Shown piece by piece: positions 19,612 to 27,603 of a stretch of DNA of 44,563 nt. Positions within the stretch are counted from its first letter, which is position 1, and each line of letters starts with the position of its first letter. The stretch is taken from assembly GCA_020629415.1 (NCBI GenBank), contig JAHDDL010000032.1, positions 1 through 44,563 on the forward strand, in the 5' to 3' direction. The DNA comes from Maribacter sp. Lineage in GTDB: Bacteria; Bacteroidota; Bacteroidia; Flavobacteriales; Flavobacteriaceae. The notes beneath the pieces are model-generated. The model made no database searches. It was not told where the DNA came from and was given only the letters and a program-made list of their open reading frames with translations. A program made the position numbers and the translations under genes.

Positions 19612-20403
19612 ATGGCAAGTGAATTAAAAGTGCCTACAATGGCAGAATTTTTTGCGTCGGGAACTGTACCTGAAGTGTTGTTTTGGGTAGGTTGTGCTGG
19701 TAGTTTTGATGATAGGGCAAAGAAAATAACGAAAGCTTTTGTGAAAATTTTGAACAAGGCCAATGTTTCTTTTGCTGTATTAGGTACAGAAGAGAGTTGT
19801 ACGGGTGATCCTGCAAAACGCGCAGGTAACGAGTTTCTGTTTCAAATGCAGGCAGTGACCAATATAGAGGTTTTAAATGCCTATGAAATAAAGAAAATAG
19901 TTACGGCATGTCCTCACTGTTTCAATACCATAAAAAATGAATATCCGGGCTTGGGCGGCAACTATGAAGTGGTTCACCATACACAGTTTCTAAAAGACCT
20001 ATTGTCTGAAGGTAGAATTTCTATGGAAGGTGGGTCCTTTAAGGGAAAGCGTATTACTTTTCATGACCCGTGCTATTTGGGTAGGGCAAATGGAATATAT
20101 GAAGCGCCTAGGGACTTAATAAGAAAACTAGATGCCGAGCTTATTGAAATGAAAAGCTGTAAGCAAAGAGGTCTTTGTTGTGGAGCAGGTGGAGCACAAA
20201 TGTTCAAGGAACCTGAAAAGGGCGATAAGGATGTTAATATAGAACGTACAGAACAAGCTTTAGAGACTAAACCGGAGATAATAGCTGCAGGTTGCCCATT
20301 TTGTAATACCATGATGACAGATGGTGTTAAGAACAAAGAAAAGGAAGCAGATATCGCAGTAATGGATATTGCCGAAATGATTGCGGCCGCCGAAGATCTA
20401 TAA
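19612..20403 (+). CDS. (Fe-S)-binding protein with two CCG domains (HdrB-like)
   Basis: 263 residues. Two cysteine-rich CCG domains are visible. The first includes FWVGCAGSFDDRAKK, EESCTGDPAKRAG and TACPHCFNT. The second includes HDPCYLGRANGIYEAPRDL, RGLCCGAGGAQMF and AAGCPFCNTMM. In heterodisulfide reductase HdrB such domains bind a noncubane [4Fe-4S] cluster; in LutA/GlpC-type proteins they serve electron transfer during lactate or glycerol-phosphate oxidation. It is soluble, with no signal peptide, and almost certainly works with the membrane subunit encoded 8 bases upstream. No dehydrogenase flavoprotein is adjacent, so the electron source cannot be told from this window. Confidence 0.86.
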   Translation: MASELKVPTMAEFFASGTVPEVLFWVGCAGSFDDRAKKITKAFVKILNKANVSFAVLGTEESCTGDPAKRAGNEFLFQMQAVTNIEVLNAYEIKKIVTACPHCFNTIKNEYPGLGGNYEVVHHTQFLKDLLSEGRISMEGGSFKGKRITFHDPCYLGRANGIYEAPRDLIRKLDAELIEMKSCKQRGLCCGAGGAQMFKEPEKGDKDVNIERTEQALETKPEIIAAGCPFCNTMMTDGVKNKEKEADIAVMDIAEMIAAAEDL

Positions 20404-20421
20404 TTTAAAAAAAAGTAAAAT

Positions 20422-20904
20422 TTGCTAGTAGAATTTAATACGTTACCTGAGACTGCAAGAGTTTGGATATACCAATGTAATCGATCGTTTTCTGAGAAGG
20501 AAATGGATGAAATTGATGCAGATTTAAAAACTTTTTTAACTTCTTGGACAGCGCATGGCAATGATTTAAAAGCAGGCTACGAGATTAAATATAAACGATT
20601 TATTATCATAGCCCTAGACCAAACATTACAAGGTGCTACAGGCTGTTCAATAGATGCATCTGTGCATTTTATTCAGGCATTGGAAAAGAAGTACGATGTC
20701 TTGTTGCTGGACAAGATGAATGTATCCTATAAACAGGGTGAATTTGTAGCTTATAAAAGCTTAGTTGATTTTAAGGCTATGGCGAAACAAAAAGCGATTT
20801 CAAAAAACACAATCGTATTTAACAATCTGGTTGCCAATAAAGGGGAGTATTTGCAGCATTGGGAAGTACCTGCGTCCGAGAGCTGGCATGCTCGTTTTCT
20901 TTAA
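20422..20904 (+). CDS. Conserved flavobacterial protein of unknown function (often mislabelled ABC transporter ATPase)
   Basis: 160 residues from a TTG start (MLVEFNTLPETARVWIYQCN). It is the third gene of the row after the two iron-sulfur genes, 18 bases downstream. I recognise the family from Bacteroidetes genomes, where it is commonly named ABC transporter ATPase, but no Walker A (GxxxxGKS/T), signature (LSGGQ) or Walker B motif is present, so that name is not supported. The visible conserved pieces are ARVWIYQCNR, SFSEKE, FLTSWTAHG, IIIALDQ, GCSIDASVHFI and a late AFL-type ending. It is soluble, mixed alpha/beta, with no signal peptide. The conserved linkage to the Fe-S module is an inference worth testing. 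Confidence 0.75.
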   Translation: MLVEFNTLPETARVWIYQCNRSFSEKEMDEIDADLKTFLTSWTAHGNDLKAGYEIKYKRFIIIALDQTLQGATGCSIDASVHFIQALEKKYDVLLLDKMNVSYKQGEFVAYKSLVDFKAMAKQKAISKNTIVFNNLVANKGEYLQHWEVPASESWHARFL

Positions 20905-20998
20905 CATAATTTCTTCTTAACTGTCGGAATTTATTGGGTTTTATCGATGAAATGCAATAATTTCAATCCATAATAGTTATCTCAGTACATATTTTTTT

Positions 20999-23908
20999 AT
21001 GCGCTATATTTTTATTCTTATTTATGGGTTGTTTTGCTGTTCTGTTGCATTGGCTCAAAACCCTTTAGTAACTAAAGACAGTACCGATCAACAGAGATGG
21101 GTAGATGCTCAGTACGCTCAAATGAGCCTTGATCAAAAATTAGGTCAGCTATTTATGGTAAGCGTAGCTTCCAATCAAAGTAAGCAAGCAACAGATATAA
21201 TCAAGAACTTAATAGTAAAAGAGCACTTAGGCGGAGTAATATTTTCTAAGGGCGGACCTGTAAGACAGGCGAAACTTACCAATGATTATCAAGCGGCTGC
21301 TAAGATTCCATTACTCATAGGTATGGATGCGGAATGGGGACTTTCCATGAGATTAGACTCTACATACGCATTTCCTTGGAATATGACTTTGGGTGCTATC
21401 CAGGACAATTCTATTGTTGAAAAAGTTGGTTATCAGATAGGCAAACATGCAAAACGCTTGGGAGTGCATATTAATTTTGCTCCTGATTTGGATATTAATA
21501 CCAATCCTAAAAATCCAATTATAGGTAATCGTTCCTTTGGGGAAGATAGGGATAATGTGGTTGCAAAAGGTACCGCTTTTGCAAAAGGAATGGAGCGCGC
21601 CGGGGTTTTGGCCAACGGTAAACATTTTCCCGGCCATGGCGATACAGAAGTAGATTCTCACCACAATTTACCGGTAATACCGTTTTCTAGGAAAAGGCTG
21701 GATAGTCTGGAACTTTACCCATTTAAAAAATTAATAAATTCTGGCTTAAGTAGTATTATGGTGGCTCATTTAGAGGTGCCTGCGCTTGAAATGAAAAAGG
21801 GACTGCCTTCTTCATTATCAGAACAAATAATATCTGGCATTTTAAAAGAACAATTGGGGTATAAAGGATTAATTTTTACAGATGCCCTGAATATGAAAGG
21901 GGTATCTACAAAAGGTAAAGATGGCAGTGTTGAGTTAGATGCGTTTATGGCAGGTAATGATATGTTGTTAATGCCAGAGAATATAGTTAGTGCTAAGGAA
22001 AAATTGGCAAAAGCTTATGACAAGGGTAAGTTGACCGAAGAGCGATTGGCATATTCCGTCAAAAAGATTTTAATGGCAAAATACAAAGCAGGGTTAAATA
22101 AGTATAGGCCTATTGGTTTGAACAATCTTTACGAAGACTTAAATAGCCTTGAAGATGATATTATTTATGAGCAGGCTATTGAAAATGCGATTACGGTTGT
22201 AAAGAATAAGCTAGATATATTGTCCATTAAAAACCTTGACAATAAGAAAATTGCTTACGTTAAAATGGGTGATTCTGATAATGGAGCATTTGTAAAAGGC
22301 TTAAGGAATTATGCAGATGTTACCGTGGTTGAAGCAAATGATATCAATACTCTAAAAGCTAAATTAAAAGATTTTAATTTGGTTATTGTGGGGCACCACA
22401 AAAGTAATGACACTCCATGGAAATCATATAAATTTTCTACTAAAGAATTAAACTGGTTACAAGCAATAGGTAACGAGCGTACTTCAAACTTAATACTTTG
22501 CGTGTTTGCCAAACCTTATGCTTTAACCGATATCAAGTCTTATGATATGATCGATGGCGTGGTCATGTCTTACCAAAACAGTGAGATAGCTCAAGAGAAA
22601 ACTGCAGAGGTTTTGTTCGGAGCCGTCAGTGCTACCGGTAAATTGCCTGTTTCTGCACATGAGGAATTTCCTGTGAATACCGGTGCTCAAGTAAAATCTT
22701 TAAGTAGATTGGGCTATAGCATACCTGAACGTGTTGGTATGAGCTCAAAAGGACTTAAAGAGATTGATGAATTAATGAGCCATGGTTTGGATAGTTTAAT
22801 GTTTCCGGGTGCTCAGGTCTTAGTAGCTAGAAAGGGAAAGGTCATCTACCAGAAAAGTTTTGGTAAACCTACCTATGATAGTAAAGAAAAGATAACCAAT
22901 GATTACCTATATGATCTTGCATCATTGACTAAAATATTGGCAACCCTGCCTATGGTAATGAAAATGGAAGAAGAAGGTAGAATAGGTTTGAACAATACTT
23001 TTGAAGAGTTGGTTCCAAATTACTCAAATACCGAAATTAAAAATGTGACCGTTTTAAAAGCACTTTCCCACTATGGTCGTTTGCCTGCTTGGATACCTTT
23101 TTACATTAATACGCTAGACGAAAATAAAAAACCATCAGGTGAATTTTATAGAAACAGGCCGCTGCCTGGTTTTTCAACAAAAGTGTATGATAATCTTTAT
23201 TTGGCAGATGCTTACAAAGATTCCATTTATAATAGAATTGGTAGGCAAGATTTAAAGTCTAATAGATATCGTTACAGTGATGTACCTTATTATGTGATGA
23301 AAAAGGTCGTAGAAGAAAGCTACGGTCAAAGGTTAGACGACTTAACCAGTAATTTTCTTTTTAAAAGAATAGGGGCAAACCGTACTACATATAACCCACT
23401 AGAGAAGTTTAATAAAGCTATGATTGTACCTTCAGAAGAGGACAATTATTATAGATACGGTACCGTACAAGGTTACGTGCATGATATGGGAGCGGCAATG
23501 CAAGCCGGTGTTGGCGGTCATGCGGGCCTTTTTAGTAATGCCAATGATATTGCTAAAATTATGCAGATGTATCTTCAAGACGGTTATTATGGCGGCACTA
23601 AGTTTTTTGATTCTAGAACCGTTAAAAAATTCAATACATGTTATTTTTGTGATAATAATGTGCGTAGGGGTGTAGGTTTTGATAAACCTCAGTTGCAACA
23701 TAGCGGTCCTACTTGTGGTTGTGTATCTAGAAAAAGTTTTGGTCACAGTGGTTTTACCGGTACCTATACTTGGGCAGATCCAGAAGAAGAAATTGTGTAT
23801 GTGTTTTTATCGAATAGAACATATCCTTCCGCTTCTAATACGCTTTTAGTTAAATCTGGGTTAAGAACAAGAATTCAACAAGCCATTTACGATTCAATTC
23901 TGAATTAA
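20999..23908 (+). CDS. GH3 beta-N-acetylglucosaminidase (NagZ-like) fused to a serine hydrolase (beta-lactamase family)
   Basis: 969 residues in two enzymes. Residues 1-19 are a signal peptide (ending ALAQ). A GH3 catalytic domain spans about 35-360: KHFPGHGDT (K208-T216) is the NagZ acid/base loop with its Asp-His pair, and D295 in FTDALNMKG is the expected nucleophile. A GH3 C-terminal alpha/beta domain follows (about 385-570). The last third (about 590-965) is a class C beta-lactamase/esterase-like domain with S642-x-x-K645 (SLTK), a YSD element near 758 and H916 in HSGFTG. NagZ cleaves GlcNAc from anhydro-muropeptides; the second domain could be a D-amino-acid peptidase or esterase. The secreted location differs from the cytoplasmic NagZ of E. 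coli. Confidence 0.9.
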   Translation: MRYIFILIYGLFCCSVALAQNPLVTKDSTDQQRWVDAQYAQMSLDQKLGQLFMVSVASNQSKQATDIIKNLIVKEHLGGVIFSKGGPVRQAKLTNDYQAAAKIPLLIGMDAEWGLSMRLDSTYAFPWNMTLGAIQDNSIVEKVGYQIGKHAKRLGVHINFAPDLDINTNPKNPIIGNRSFGEDRDNVVAKGTAFAKGMERAGVLANGKHFPGHGDTEVDSHHNLPVIPFSRKRLDSLELYPFKKLINSGLSSIMVAHLEVPALEMKKGLPSSLSEQIISGILKEQLGYKGLIFTDALNMKGVSTKGKDGSVELDAFMAGNDMLLMPENIVSAKEKLAKAYDKGKLTEERLAYSVKKILMAKYKAGLNKYRPIGLNNLYEDLNSLEDDIIYEQAIENAITVVKNKLDILSIKNLDNKKIAYVKMGDSDNGAFVKGLRNYADVTVVEANDINTLKAKLKDFNLVIVGHHKSNDTPWKSYKFSTKELNWLQAIGNERTSNLILCVFAKPYALTDIKSYDMIDGVVMSYQNSEIAQEKTAEVLFGAVSATGKLPVSAHEEFPVNTGAQVKSLSRLGYSIPERVGMSSKGLKEIDELMSHGLDSLMFPGAQVLVARKGKVIYQKSFGKPTYDSKEKITNDYLYDLASLTKILATLPMVMKMEEEGRIGLNNTFEELVPNYSNTEIKNVTVLKALSHYGRLPAWIPFYINTLDENKKPSGEFYRNRPLPGFSTKVYDNLYLADAYKDSIYNRIGRQDLKSNRYRYSDVPYYVMKKVVEESYGQRLDDLTSNFLFKRIGANRTTYNPLEKFNKAMIVPSEEDNYYRYGTVQGYVHDMGAAMQAGVGGHAGLFSNANDIAKIMQMYLQDGYYGGTKFFDSRTVKKFNTCYFCDNNVRRGVGFDKPQLQHSGPTCGCVSRKSFGHSGFTGTYTWADPEEEIVYVFLSNRTYPSASNTLLVKSGLRTRIQQAIYDSILN

Positions 23909-23927
23909 AAAAGGTAATTTTGTTGTA

Positions 23928-25067
23928 ATGAAAATAGCAATAGTATGTTACCCTACTTTTGGTGGTAGTGGTGTTGTAGCAACAGAATTAGGAATTGCAT
24001 TGGCGAACAGAGGTCATGAGATTCATTTTATTACTTACAAACAACCCGTTCGTTTAGAACTGTTGAGTAACAAGATATTCTTTCATGAAGTTCATGTACC
24101 GGAATATCCACTCTTTCATTATCAACCTTATGAACTTGCATTGTCAAGTAAGTTGGTAGATACGATAAAGCTTCATAAAATAGATCTTTTACATGTACAC
24201 TATGCCATACCTCATGCATATGCAGGGTATATGGCGAAAAAGATGTTAGAAGAAGAAGGTATTTATGTACCTATGATTACCACGTTGCACGGCACTGATA
24301 TTACTTTGGTAGGTAAACACCCGTTCTATAAACCGGCAGTTACGTTTAGCATCAACCAATCTGATGTGGTAACCTCTGTTTCGGCCAGTTTAAAACAAGG
24401 AACGTTGGATACTTTTGATATTCAGGGTGATATTGAGGTCATTCCCAATTTCATAGATGCAAAAAAATACAGCACTACTTTTACTGATTGTCAACGATCT
24501 AACATGGCTACGGAAGAAGAGCGTATTGTAACACATATTAGTAATTTTAGAAAGGTAAAACGTATACCTGATGTTATAAAGATTTTCAGTAAAATTCAAT
24601 TAGAGATTCCTTCAAAACTAATAATGGTTGGTGAAGGTCCTGAAAAGGCTGGTGCTGAGCGATTATGTGAAGAATTGGGTATTTCTGATAAAGTAATTTT
24701 TCTAGGTAATAGTAATGAGATAGATAAGATTTTATGTTTTTCTGATTTGTTTCTCTTACCATCACAATCGGAAAGCTTTGGACTAGCTGCCTTAGAAGCC
24801 ATGATAAATAAAGTTCCGGTTATTTCTAGTAACGCAGGCGGTATCCCAGAAGTAAATACAGAGGGTGTTAGCGGATTTTTAAGTGATGTTGGCGATATTA
24901 ATGATATGGCGGCCAAGGCAATTACCATTTTAAAGAATGATAGTGTTTTAGAACGCTTTAAGCTGAATGCTTTAAAAGAAGCTCAGCGTTTTGATATTCA
25001 AAAAGTTGTGCCTTTATATGAAGAGGTTTATGAGAGAGCTTATAACGGAAGATTCAAAAATGCTTAA
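23928..25067 (+). CDS. bshA: N-acetyl-alpha-D-glucosaminyl L-malate synthase BshA
   Basis: 379 residues, GT4 family. BshA makes GlcNAc-malate from UDP-GlcNAc and L-malate, the first step of bacillithiol synthesis. The N-terminus IVCYPTFGGSGVVATELG is diagnostic, followed by HVHYAIPHAYAGY, TTLHGTDITLVG, and the C-terminal nucleotide-sugar site with LLPSQSESFGLAALEAM (EX7E-type motif). The gene starts 19 bases after the GH3-hydrolase gene, so it is probably read from the same transcript. Neither bshB nor bshC is in this window. The 3' end overlaps the start of the lipoprotein gene by 8 bases. Confidence 0.95.
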   Translation: MKIAIVCYPTFGGSGVVATELGIALANRGHEIHFITYKQPVRLELLSNKIFFHEVHVPEYPLFHYQPYELALSSKLVDTIKLHKIDLLHVHYAIPHAYAGYMAKKMLEEEGIYVPMITTLHGTDITLVGKHPFYKPAVTFSINQSDVVTSVSASLKQGTLDTFDIQGDIEVIPNFIDAKKYSTTFTDCQRSNMATEEERIVTHISNFRKVKRIPDVIKIFSKIQLEIPSKLIMVGEGPEKAGAERLCEELGISDKVIFLGNSNEIDKILCFSDLFLLPSQSESFGLAALEAMINKVPVISSNAGGIPEVNTEGVSGFLSDVGDINDMAAKAITILKNDSVLERFKLNALKEAQRFDIQKVVPLYEEVYERAYNGRFKNA

Positions 25068-25506
25068 ATATCCTATTTGTCTTTTATTGGTCATAATACT
25101 TCAATTAAATTCTTGTAAAACAACGGCCCAACACAGTTTACAGGAATCTAATAATAAGGGAATGGAACTTCTTTTAAATGAAAATTATAGCGGCTTTGAA
25201 AAAGAAGAATATATTCTTATAAAAAGTCAGAAAGAGTTAAATGCTTTTTATGGCAAAATAAATCGCACTAGAAAACCGGGATTAACACCTCCAGAAGTAG
25301 ATTTTAATTCTGAAATGATTTTAATTTGGTGCGGAGATAATTCAGCATCAAACTACGCTAATTTAACGTTAAACGAAGATGATGAGTTTTTAGGGATACG
25401 TAAACTTAAGTCTAAGACTTCTAAAGAGGAAAGTAAGCTAGTGGTCAGCCCTTTTAGCATCTATAAGCTACCGCTAAGCGCAAAAAGTTTAAAAATAGAA
25501 AAGTAA
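25060..25506 (+). CDS. Small lipoprotein, possibly PrcB_C-like
   Basis: 148 residues from the ATG at 25060, which lies inside the last codons of bshA (8-base overlap). A lipobox (LNSC, with lipidated Cys near residue 19) ends a clean signal sequence MLKYPICLLLVIILQLNSC; in-frame ATGs further upstream inside bshA would spoil it. The rest has the pattern ILIKSQKELNAFY, then PPEVDFNSEMILI, which resembles the PrcB C-terminal domain (short lipoproteins, function unclear). That resemblance is by recall and tentative. Translational coupling to bshA is likely from the overlap, yet there is no evidence for a role in bacillithiol synthesis. Confidence 0.72.
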   Translation: MLKYPICLLLVIILQLNSCKTTAQHSLQESNNKGMELLLNENYSGFEKEEYILIKSQKELNAFYGKINRTRKPGLTPPEVDFNSEMILIWCGDNSASNYANLTLNEDDEFLGIRKLKSKTSKEESKLVVSPFSIYKLPLSAKSLKIEK

Positions 25507-25568
25507 TTAGTCGATAATTCTTCTACATTCAACTATCGGACGATTTTAATTGCTGTATACGGTAATAA

Positions 25569-25600
25569 TTTGCTAAGGACCTTGTATACAATTAATTTTA
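25569..25600 (+). promoter_or_regulatory. Candidate promoter for the OmpA-family gene
   Basis: TTTG (25569-25572), 20 bases, then TAATTTTA (25593-25600), one mismatch from TAnnTTTG. The leader to the ATG at 25627 would be about 20 bases. Confidence 0.35.
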
Positions 25601-25626
25601 CGTTTTATCACCCCAAATTATATATT

Positions 25627-26808
25627 ATGAAAACTACTTCTATTTTCAGTTTTTTAGTCTTTTTTATGCTTTCATCTTTATCTTTTGCCCAAGATGAACT
25701 ACAAATTACGGCAAAGGATAGTATTGTTCAAAGCTCTTGGATTTTTGGCGTAGGCTTAAATGCCGTTGATGATTCAGGTAATGTTTTTGATGAACTTTTA
25801 AATTTCACGGATGAATGGAATCTTGTTCCTTATCCATCTAGAGTAAGTATAGGTCGTTATTTTAAAAGTGGTCTGGGCTTAGAAGCAATTGGTACGTATA
25901 ACCAGTATAAAGAGGGCAAAAATGTTGATGGAGAAATTTTAACTGAAAACATTAGTTATTACGGCATTGATGGAAGAATAACGTATGATTTGAACAAAAT
26001 AATCGGTGAAACAGGCTGGTTTGATCCTTATGTTGGTATCGGTGCCGGTTATACGGACGCCAATAATAGGGGTAGGGGAACCTATAATGCTATTGTAGGT
26101 TTTAGAACGTGGTTTTCAGATAGATGGGGCTTAGATTTAAATGCCACCGGTAAATGGGCTATGAGTGAGAGTGAAGGTGTTTCAAATCACTTACAGTATG
26201 CAGCAGGTGCAGTTTATCAATTTGGGATTGAAAAAGGTCTTTCTAAACGCGGAGAAGAGAAGTTGGAACTATTGGCGGCCATTGCCAAAGAGAAACAACG
26301 ACAAACAGATTCTATTAATGAGGTTAACCGTTTAAAAGACGAAGCTTTACTGGCAGAAAGACTTAAGAAACAAAAAGAAGCAGATGCCTTGGCTGCTGCC
26401 GAGAAAGCAAAAATTGATGCAATAAATAAGCGTAAAGCAGAAATTAAATCTAAAATTGAAGATTTAGGTTATGTATATTTTGATCTGAATTCATCTTATC
26501 TAAATTCATCTTCTAAAAAAGTGTTGGAATCTTTAGCAGATGTATTGATCGAGATACCTACTTTAAAACTAAAGATAACCTCACATACAGATTCTCGAGG
26601 AACATCTAAATATAATGATTGGTTATCTCAACGTAGAGTAGATAAAACAAAGGAGTATTTAATATCTAAAGGTGTTTCAGAAGAAAAACTGACAACCGAA
26701 GCCTATGGAGAGTCTATGTTACTTAATGATTGTAATGACGATACGTATTGTCCAGAAGAGAAACATGCGGTAAACAGACGATCAGAGTTTATTATTCAAG
26801 AATTCTAA
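25627..26808 (+). CDS. OmpA family outer-membrane protein
   Basis: 393 residues from the ATG at 25627 (MKTTSIFSFLVFFML, a signal peptide ending SFAQ). An earlier TTG at 25570 lies in the promoter region and is rejected. The N-terminal half (about 35-195) is a beta-barrel of alternating polar and aromatic strands (FGVGLNAVDD, YVGIGAGYTDANNRG). A helical, charged linker follows (about 205-270, rich in K, E, A). The C-terminal OmpA peptidoglycan-binding domain (about 275-393) has YFDLNSSYLN, SHTDSRGTSKYNDWLSQRR and NRRSEFII. It anchors the outer membrane to the wall. The gene stands alone and is closed by a strong hairpin. Confidence 0.92.
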   Translation: MKTTSIFSFLVFFMLSSLSFAQDELQITAKDSIVQSSWIFGVGLNAVDDSGNVFDELLNFTDEWNLVPYPSRVSIGRYFKSGLGLEAIGTYNQYKEGKNVDGEILTENISYYGIDGRITYDLNKIIGETGWFDPYVGIGAGYTDANNRGRGTYNAIVGFRTWFSDRWGLDLNATGKWAMSESEGVSNHLQYAAGAVYQFGIEKGLSKRGEEKLELLAAIAKEKQRQTDSINEVNRLKDEALLAERLKKQKEADALAAAEKAKIDAINKRKAEIKSKIEDLGYVYFDLNSSYLNSSSKKVLESLADVLIEIPTLKLKITSHTDSRGTSKYNDWLSQRRVDKTKEYLISKGVSEEKLTTEAYGESMLLNDCNDDTYCPEEKHAVNRRSEFIIQEF

Positions 26809-26824
26809 AAGATTATTTTATAAG

Positions 26825-26864
26825 AAAAGCCCGATAAATGTTTATCCATTTATCGGGCTTTTTT
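26825..26864. terminator. Bidirectional intrinsic terminator between OmpA gene and the convergent lipoprotein gene
   Basis: A perfect 16-pair stem (26825-26840 with 26847-26862), loop TTTATC, with T-runs on the right strand and matching A-run on the left. It lies 16 bases after the OmpA stop and can serve both converging genes. Confidence 0.92.
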
Positions 26865-26925
26865 GTTTATATCAAATTAAACAAGAGTACTTTTTTCTTA
26901 TGTTTTAACTTAAGTTCCTCTCCTC

Positions 26926-27603
26926 TTATCCTACGCTAAAATTAAAAACTTCAGAAGTTGATTCATTTCCTACACTATCTTTAGTTACAACTTTCCAATA
27001 GTAAACTTTACCAGCCTCAACCGGAATGTCGTTGAATCTAGTTTCGGTAAGATCTGTTCCATAGAGTTCAGGGTCTTTCACTTCTCCAAAAAATAAATCG
27101 TAAGAAATAATATCATTATCTGGGTCTTCTGACGCCCAAATTAAATTGACAGTTGTACTCGTTTGTGATATTGTAGCACCACTAACTGGCGATATTGCCG
27201 TGGCAGGATACGGTATAGTAGATTCTAACCCGGGTCCTTCATTGTAAAAATTCCAGACCTCACTAGAACTATTGATGTTACCTGTCACGAACCAAGAATA
27301 GGCGACACCTCTGTCTAATACAATAGCAATATTTGTGTCATTACTTGCAATTAATTCAGTTTGTGAACTTAAGAGATTTGTTAAATGAACGGTGTACGGA
27401 CCATTGTCATTGTTATCTTCCCATTTAAAAACTAGTTCGCTCTGTGTTTCGGAAACGATAACGCCTTCGGTGCATTCAGAATCATTTTCGGGAAAAATAA
27501 GCGTAATGTTTATTTCGTCATTGGCATATTCCAGAACATCTGAATCTACACCGCATGACTGAATTAATAAAAATAGAAAAACTAAAAATCCGCTTCTTTT
27601 CAC
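26926..27603 (-). CDS. Lipoprotein with fibronectin type III-like domain
   Basis: 225 residues. A lipobox (IQSC, Cys near residue 17) follows a short signal sequence, so it should be lipidated. Two beta-sandwich stretches are visible: about 30-115 (with LVFKWEDNNDNGPYTVHL, ending AYSWFVTG) and about 130-225 (VNLIWASEDPDNDIISYDL, then GKVYYWKVVTKDSVGNES), which is the usual fibronectin type III or Ig-like layout with the aromatic core. No catalytic motif is seen. Its start overlaps the stop of the upstream T9SS protein gene by 4 bases (27600-27603), so it is translationally coupled and is probably a surface partner or anchor for that protein. Confidence 0.8.
   Translation of the reverse strand: MKRSGFLVFLFLLIQSCGVDSDVLEYANDEINITLIFPENDSECTEGVIVSETQSELVFKWEDNNDNGPYTVHLTNLLSSQTELIASNDTNIAIVLDRGVAYSWFVTGNINSSSEVWNFYNEGPGLESTIPYPATAISPVSGATISQTSTTVNLIWASEDPDNDIISYDLFFGEVKDPELYGTDLTETRFNDIPVEAGKVYYWKVVTKDSVGNESTSEVFNFSVG

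Noticed and set aside
20422..20904. ABC transporter ATPase name for this gene
   Set aside because: No Walker A, signature or Walker B motif; the protein is only 160 residues.
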